Shown here piece by piece: positions 60,770 through 64,000 of a stretch of 64,000 bases of DNA. The position numbers and the translations under genes were made by a program. Source of the DNA: JBBQNJ01 sp038329845 (GTDB lineage: Bacteria; Planctomycetota; Phycisphaerae; Tepidisphaerales; Tepidisphaeraceae); assembly GCA_038329845.1 (NCBI GenBank), contig JBBQNJ010000013.1, positions 12,849 to 76,848 on the forward strand. The letters run 5' to 3'. The notes under the pieces are model-generated. The model made no database searches. It was not told the DNA's origin and was given only the letters and a program-made list of their open reading frames with translations. The number at the start of each line of letters is the position of its first letter. Position 1 is the first letter of the stretch.

Positions 60770-61327
60770 ATGGGCGATTTCGCTTCCCGCGCGGGGCTGA
60801 AACTCGATCACGCGATGCAGAGCGCGGGGATCGATCCCGCCGGCTGGACCTGCGCGGACCTGGGCAGCAATGCCGGGGGGTTCGTCGATTGCCTGCTGCA
60901 GCGCGGCGCCGCCAGGGTCTACGCGATCGACACCGGCTATGGAATGCTCGACTACCGCCTGCGAATCGACCCGCGGGTAGTCGTCATGGAGCGGACCAAC
61001 GCCATGCACGCGGCGATTCCCGAGCCGGTGCGATTGATCACCATCGACGTCGCCTGGACCCGCCAGCGCCATATCCTGCCCGCCGCCCGCCGGCTGCTCG
61101 GCGCCGATGGCCAGGTGATCACCCTGATCAAGCCCCACTACGAATCGGATCGGCGACGATTGTCCCGCGGCGTGCTGCCCGAAGAACAACTCGAGCCGGT
61201 GTTGCAAGCGGTCCGCGGCGAGATCATAACAGCGGGATTTGAGATCCTGGACGTGTTCCCAAGCCCCATCAAGGGGGGCAAAGGCAATCGCGAGTTCCTG
61301 GCCTGGCTGAAACCGGCCGGGCGATGA
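60770..61327 (+). CDS. FtsJ/TlyA-like RNA ribose methyltransferase
   Basis: A 185-residue SAM-dependent enzyme. ASRAGLKLDHAMQ opens like TlyA, without its S4 domain, and the SAM motif is TCADLGSNAGGFVDCLLQRG, followed by VYAIDTGYGMLDYRLR. The C-terminal segment GGKGNREFLAWL is shared with TlyA. The target is probably rRNA. Starts at 60761 and 60770 are both possible. It is divergent from the PhnP-like gene. Confidence 0.85.
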   Translation: MGDFASRAGLKLDHAMQSAGIDPAGWTCADLGSNAGGFVDCLLQRGAARVYAIDTGYGMLDYRLRIDPRVVVMERTNAMHAAIPEPVRLITIDVAWTRQRHILPAARRLLGADGQVITLIKPHYESDRRRLSRGVLPEEQLEPVLQAVRGEIITAGFEILDVFPSPIKGGKGNREFLAWLKPAGR

Positions 61328-61338
61328 AGCGGCCGGGC

Positions 61339-62322
61339 CTATCCGTTCATCGCTTCAACGCCGCCCATGATCTCCGACAATTCGGTGGTGATCTGGCTCT
61401 GGCGGGCGCGGTTGTATTGCATGGTCAGGCTCTTGATCATTTTGTCGGCGTTGTCGGTGGCGCTCTTCATCGACACCATCCGCGCCACGTTTTCGCTGGT
61501 CACGGCGTCGAGGAACGCCTGGTAAAGCGCCACCCGAACCGTGTATGGCAGCAATTCGATGAGCAATTCCCGCGGATTCGGCGAAAAATCGTAGATCGTC
61601 TCGGTGTCGTGGATATGCTCGGCGGGCCGAACATCATCCCCCAGACGCTTTTCATCCAGGCTGCCGGAATCGACCTGGGCTTCCTGCTCGGCCACCTGCT
61701 GGGCCAGGTGCTCGGTCGTCTCCTTGATCCCCCCCAGCGGAAGCAATTGCATGATCTCGGCCCGCTGCACGCCGGTGCTGATGAAGTTCATGTACGCCAC
61801 ATGCACCGAATCGACTTCGCCCGCGGTGAATCGGCGCATGAACTCATCGGCGGCGCGAGACACGCGGTCGATGCCGGAATTGTCGCTGATGTTCTCCAGC
61901 CGCTGGGTGATCGGCTGCTTGCGGAAATTAAAGAACGCCACGCCCTTCTTTCCCGCGACGTAGAGGTCCACGGCCAACCCGGCCTGCTGGCGCCGGCGAA
62001 GGAAATTCTGCGCGGCCCGAAGCACGTTGCCGTTGTATGCCCCGGCCAGCCCGCGATCGCTGGTCACAACCACCAGCGCGATCCGATTCTTGCGCCGGTC
62101 CATCGGCGGCGACAATAGCAGCGGATGAGTGAACTCTCCCCCGGCGCTTTCAGCCAGATCGCGCACCATTTCCCGTAACTTCAAGGTGAACGGCTTAATC
62201 CCGACGGCGCGTTTCAGGGCCTTCTGGAATCTGGCGGTGGCGATCATCTGCATGGTCTTGGTGATCTTGCGGATGTTGCGAACCGCCTTGCGGCGTTTGA
62301 CGATAGCGCGTGCTTTGGCCAT
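61339..62322 (-). CDS. atpG: F1F0 ATP synthase gamma subunit, isolated gene
   Basis: The central rotor stalk of the F1 motor, 327 residues. The N-terminal helix (AKARAIVKRRKAVRNIRKIT, then KTMQMIATARFQKA) and the C-terminal helix (MKSATDNADKMIKSLTMQYN) are conserved. The middle has ALVVVTSDRGLAGAYNGNVL. An insertion of about 40 residues (HLAQQVAEQEAQVDSGSLDE, then RLGDDV) lengthens it beyond the usual 285-290. No other ATP synthase gene is near, which is unusual because atpG normally sits between atpA and atpD. Confidence 0.95.
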   Translation of the reverse strand: MAKARAIVKRRKAVRNIRKITKTMQMIATARFQKALKRAVGIKPFTLKLREMVRDLAESAGGEFTHPLLLSPPMDRRKNRIALVVVTSDRGLAGAYNGNVLRAAQNFLRRRQQAGLAVDLYVAGKKGVAFFNFRKQPITQRLENISDNSGIDRVSRAADEFMRRFTAGEVDSVHVAYMNFISTGVQRAEIMQLLPLGGIKETTEHLAQQVAEQEAQVDSGSLDEKRLGDDVRPAEHIHDTETIYDFSPNPRELLIELLPYTVRVALYQAFLDAVTSENVARMVSMKSATDNADKMIKSLTMQYNRARQSQITTELSEIMGGVEAMNG

Positions 62323-62745
62323 AAGTCGTCGCCGAGTGTAGACGTGGGCCGGGGCGCATTCAAGCCAAGTGATGCGCCCGCAACCGCGGAACCGCGGACC
62401 GCGGACCCGGCCGGACCGGGGACGAGTGACAAGGCGACAAGGCGGCAAGGTGACAACGGGACACGAGGGTAGGGCGAGCGGTTGAAAAGATCTGCACTTC
62501 CCCACGAAGGGTGGGCCGCCGGTGGGCCTCTTGCTCGCCGACATCCCCGCCATCACCACCGCCCGCACCCATCTCCGCACCGCCGTCATCGACAAGTGAG
62601 GGGGGAGTTCGCCAAGAACCTGGTTCATCGTGGACGAACAGAACCGCCGATCGACGCGGATGAAGACCGAGGCGATGGCCCGGCGCGGGTGGAGATCGCC
62701 GCCGTTGGCTGAAGAATTAAGATCAGGATTCACAGGATAAACAGG
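62323..62745. other. Gene-free stretch with repeat traces
   Basis: The upstream extension of the atpG frame reads Pro/Arg-rich noncoding sequence. Toward the right end, ACAGGAT-type repeats (TCACAGGATAAACAGGAT) recall those at 25.4-25.6 kb. No gene supported. Confidence 0.45.
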
Positions 62746-63357
62746 ATGCACAGGATAAGGCGCCTGGGCCGGGAAATTGTCTCAATAGGGCCAGCCACCG
62801 ATGCCGGGTTGCTGGTGTGGACGAACACGTTCAACACCGGGATCGTCGAGGCGCCCGGCGATGTGGGGTTGACCGTCCCCCAGGCGACGGCGTACGCCTT
62901 AGCGTACAGCGAGTGGCGCGAGAAGCTGGCCGCGGCGGTCAACCCCGCCACCCGCGGCACCGCGTCGATTCTGGCGAAGAACATCGTGAAAAAGCAGATC
63001 GCGGCGCTGTCACGCGAGTATGCCGGGATCGTCCAGACGTTTCCGGCGACGACCGATGCACAGCGCAGCGCCCTGGGATTGACGATCCGCAAGAGCCCAG
63101 CGCCGATCCCCGCCCCGGCCGAGGCGCCGCGCATGGACATCGTTGCGGTGAGCGGGCGGACGGTGACGGTACGCCTGCACGATGGATCGCCCAAACGGGC
63201 TAAGCCCGCCGGCGTCGCCGGCGCGACGGTGCTGAGCTTCATCGGACAAGACCCGCCCGAAACGACCGGGCCGTGGAAGTTCGAGGGCGGCACCACCCGC
63301 ACCCGTCGGGCCAGAAAAAGGGTCATAAGCCATTGTTTTTCCAAGAAAAGGGTCTAA
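62746..63357 (+). pseudogene. Truncated conserved hypothetical protein
   Basis: About 200 codons read a recognisable repetitive helical part (VPQATAYALAYSEWREKLAA, then IVKKQIAALSREYAGIVQTF) followed by a beta-rich end (SGRTVTVRLHDGSPKRAKPA). This matches a type of conserved hypothetical protein I have seen in planctomycetes. The natural N-terminus is replaced by repeat-derived sequence, and the C-terminus shifts into a Lys/Arg-rich tail where the downstream palindromic element begins. Probably a remnant. Confidence 0.55.
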
Positions 63358-63369
63358 GACTCGGACAAT

Positions 63370-63423
63370 GATACGGGGACGCAGTTAGTTTCCATCTTAA
63401 AAACTAGCTGCCGTCCCCGTATC
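63370..63423. repeat. Short GGGGACG palindrome
   Basis: GATACGGGGACGCAGTTAGT on the left is answered by ACTAGCTGCCGTCCCCGTAT on the right, with a 10-15 base loop. It is a shorter relative of the 117-bp elements at 28.5 and 35.8 kb and stands directly before a RAYT remnant. Confidence 0.75.
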
Positions 63424-63424
63424 A

Positions 63425-63890
63425 TTTCTCCACTGGCTGACGGTCACGCATGTGCGGCGGTGGCATGCCCACCAGCACACCCCCGGTGGCAGCCACGTCT
63501 ACCAGGAACATACATGAGCCGGTGCAGGATGACTTGCATTATCTCCCGGTAGCCCGCTATGTTGAGAGTAACCCGCTGCGGGCGAACCGGGCGCGGCGGG
63601 CGGAGGACTGGCGCTGGTCGAGTCTGTGGGTGATGGAACAGGGCCAGCCAAAGCAACGGGGCCTGCTGAGCCAATGGCCGTTGCCCCGCCCCGCGGACTG
63701 GCTGGACCGGGTCAACACCCCTGAGACCGCCGAGGAACTGGAGGCGGTGCGTATGAGCGTGAAGCGAGGACGGCCATACGGTCAGGACGCCTGGCAACGC
63801 CAGACGGCCCGCCTGCTGGGTCTTGAGGCGACCTTCCGCCCGCAAGGCCGGCCGCGGAAGCGATCTACCCCAAACCGCGGACAAGCCTGA
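63425..63890 (+). pseudogene. RAYT transposase remnant, frameshifted and 5'-truncated
   Basis: One frame reads the mid-part (WLTVTHVRRWHAHQHTPGGS and HVYQEHT). After a shift near 63510 another frame reads VQDDLHYLPVARYVESNPLR, then EDWRWSSLWV, SVKRGRPYGQDAWQRQTARL and RPQGRPRK. All are typical RAYT segments in the right order, but the HUH motif region is lost and about 10 residues are missing at the shift. It differs from the intact RAYT at 10.8 kb (a different subgroup). Confidence 0.8.
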
Positions 63891-64000
63891 AAAGCCGGGT
63901 GAATCCGATCTATCCGTATCTGCTCAAAGGGCTGATCATCGATCGGCCCGACCAGGTGTGGGCGACGGACATCACGTACATTCCGCTGGGTCATGGGTGG
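63860..64000 (+). mobile_element. IS3-family transposase OrfB fragment (runs off the window)
   Basis: Reading from 63860 gives IYPKPRTSLKSRVNPIYPYL, then LKGLIIDRPDQVWATDITYI and PLGHGW. This is the start of the integrase core (first catalytic Asp in ATDITYIP) of IS3/IS911-type OrfB. The N-terminal helix-turn-helix part is missing and the frame joins straight onto the RAYT remnant. The rest lies outside the window. Confidence 0.8.

Overview
The window is GC-rich, gene-dense bacterial chromosome. It most resembles a planctomycete, probably of the Phycisphaerae group. This is inferred from family content, not from an rRNA or a search: a fused SecD-SecF protein, a PEP-CTERM secreted protein, a FHA/GspE fusion, a zinc-less RsgA, and a long type IV pilus/type II secretion-like cluster with built-in signalling. 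Housekeeping genes are interleaved with many small palindromic elements and remnants of REP-associated (RAYT, Y1-type) transposases. Layout: 1-4.3 kb holds a short-chain dehydrogenase running off the left edge, a PEP-CTERM protein divergent from a TetR regulator with a palindromic operator between them, two nested inverted-repeat structures, a REP cluster and a serpin-like protein. 4.6-10.7 kb is the protein-export block tgt-yajC-secDF plus a LysM protein, all on the minus strand. 10.8-11.6 kb is an intact RAYT transposase whose stop codon lies inside a REP sequence, followed by three REP pairs. 11.7-16 kb carries a prepilin peptidase, a LapA-like membrane protein, fumC and rsgA. 16.3-21.8 kb is a minus-strand information-processing run (bL9, Ssb, bS6, Pth, bL25, Prs, a short GlmU-like protein, tRNA-Gln). 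22-25.9 kb is accessory DNA: RAYT remnants around a beta-propeller glycosidase-like gene, a frameshifted exported protein, and tandem repeats.

From 25.9 to 37.2 kb lie two FHA proteins (one fused to a GspE ATPase), NadD, a sigma-70 family factor, arabinose-5-phosphate isomerase, a secreted protein, a cold-shock protein and a site-2 protease. From 37.2 to 56.5 kb a co-directional cluster encodes the pilus/secretion machine: a possible structured leader, two major-pilin-like genes split by a terminator, GspI/J/K/H-like pseudopilins, PilM, PilN, PilO, a PilP/GspC-like protein, a secretin, a TPR lipoprotein, then histidine kinase, receiver, HD-GYP phosphodiesterase and STAS protein, and finally the PilB ATPase and PilC platform. 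From 56.4 kb to the end are a GT87-like membrane protein, a cardiolipin-synthase-like PLD protein, a hicBA toxin-antitoxin pair, a PhnP-like hydrolase, a TlyA/FtsJ methyltransferase, an isolated atpG, and degraded mobile DNA ending in an IS3 transposase fragment.

Functionally, the prepilin peptidase at 11.7 kb would process the pilins at 38-42 kb. SecDF/YajC and the secretin serve export. The kinase, receiver, HD-GYP and STAS genes embedded between secretin and motor suggest that c-di-GMP and phosphorelay input controls the machine. I saw no CRISPR array and no rRNA.
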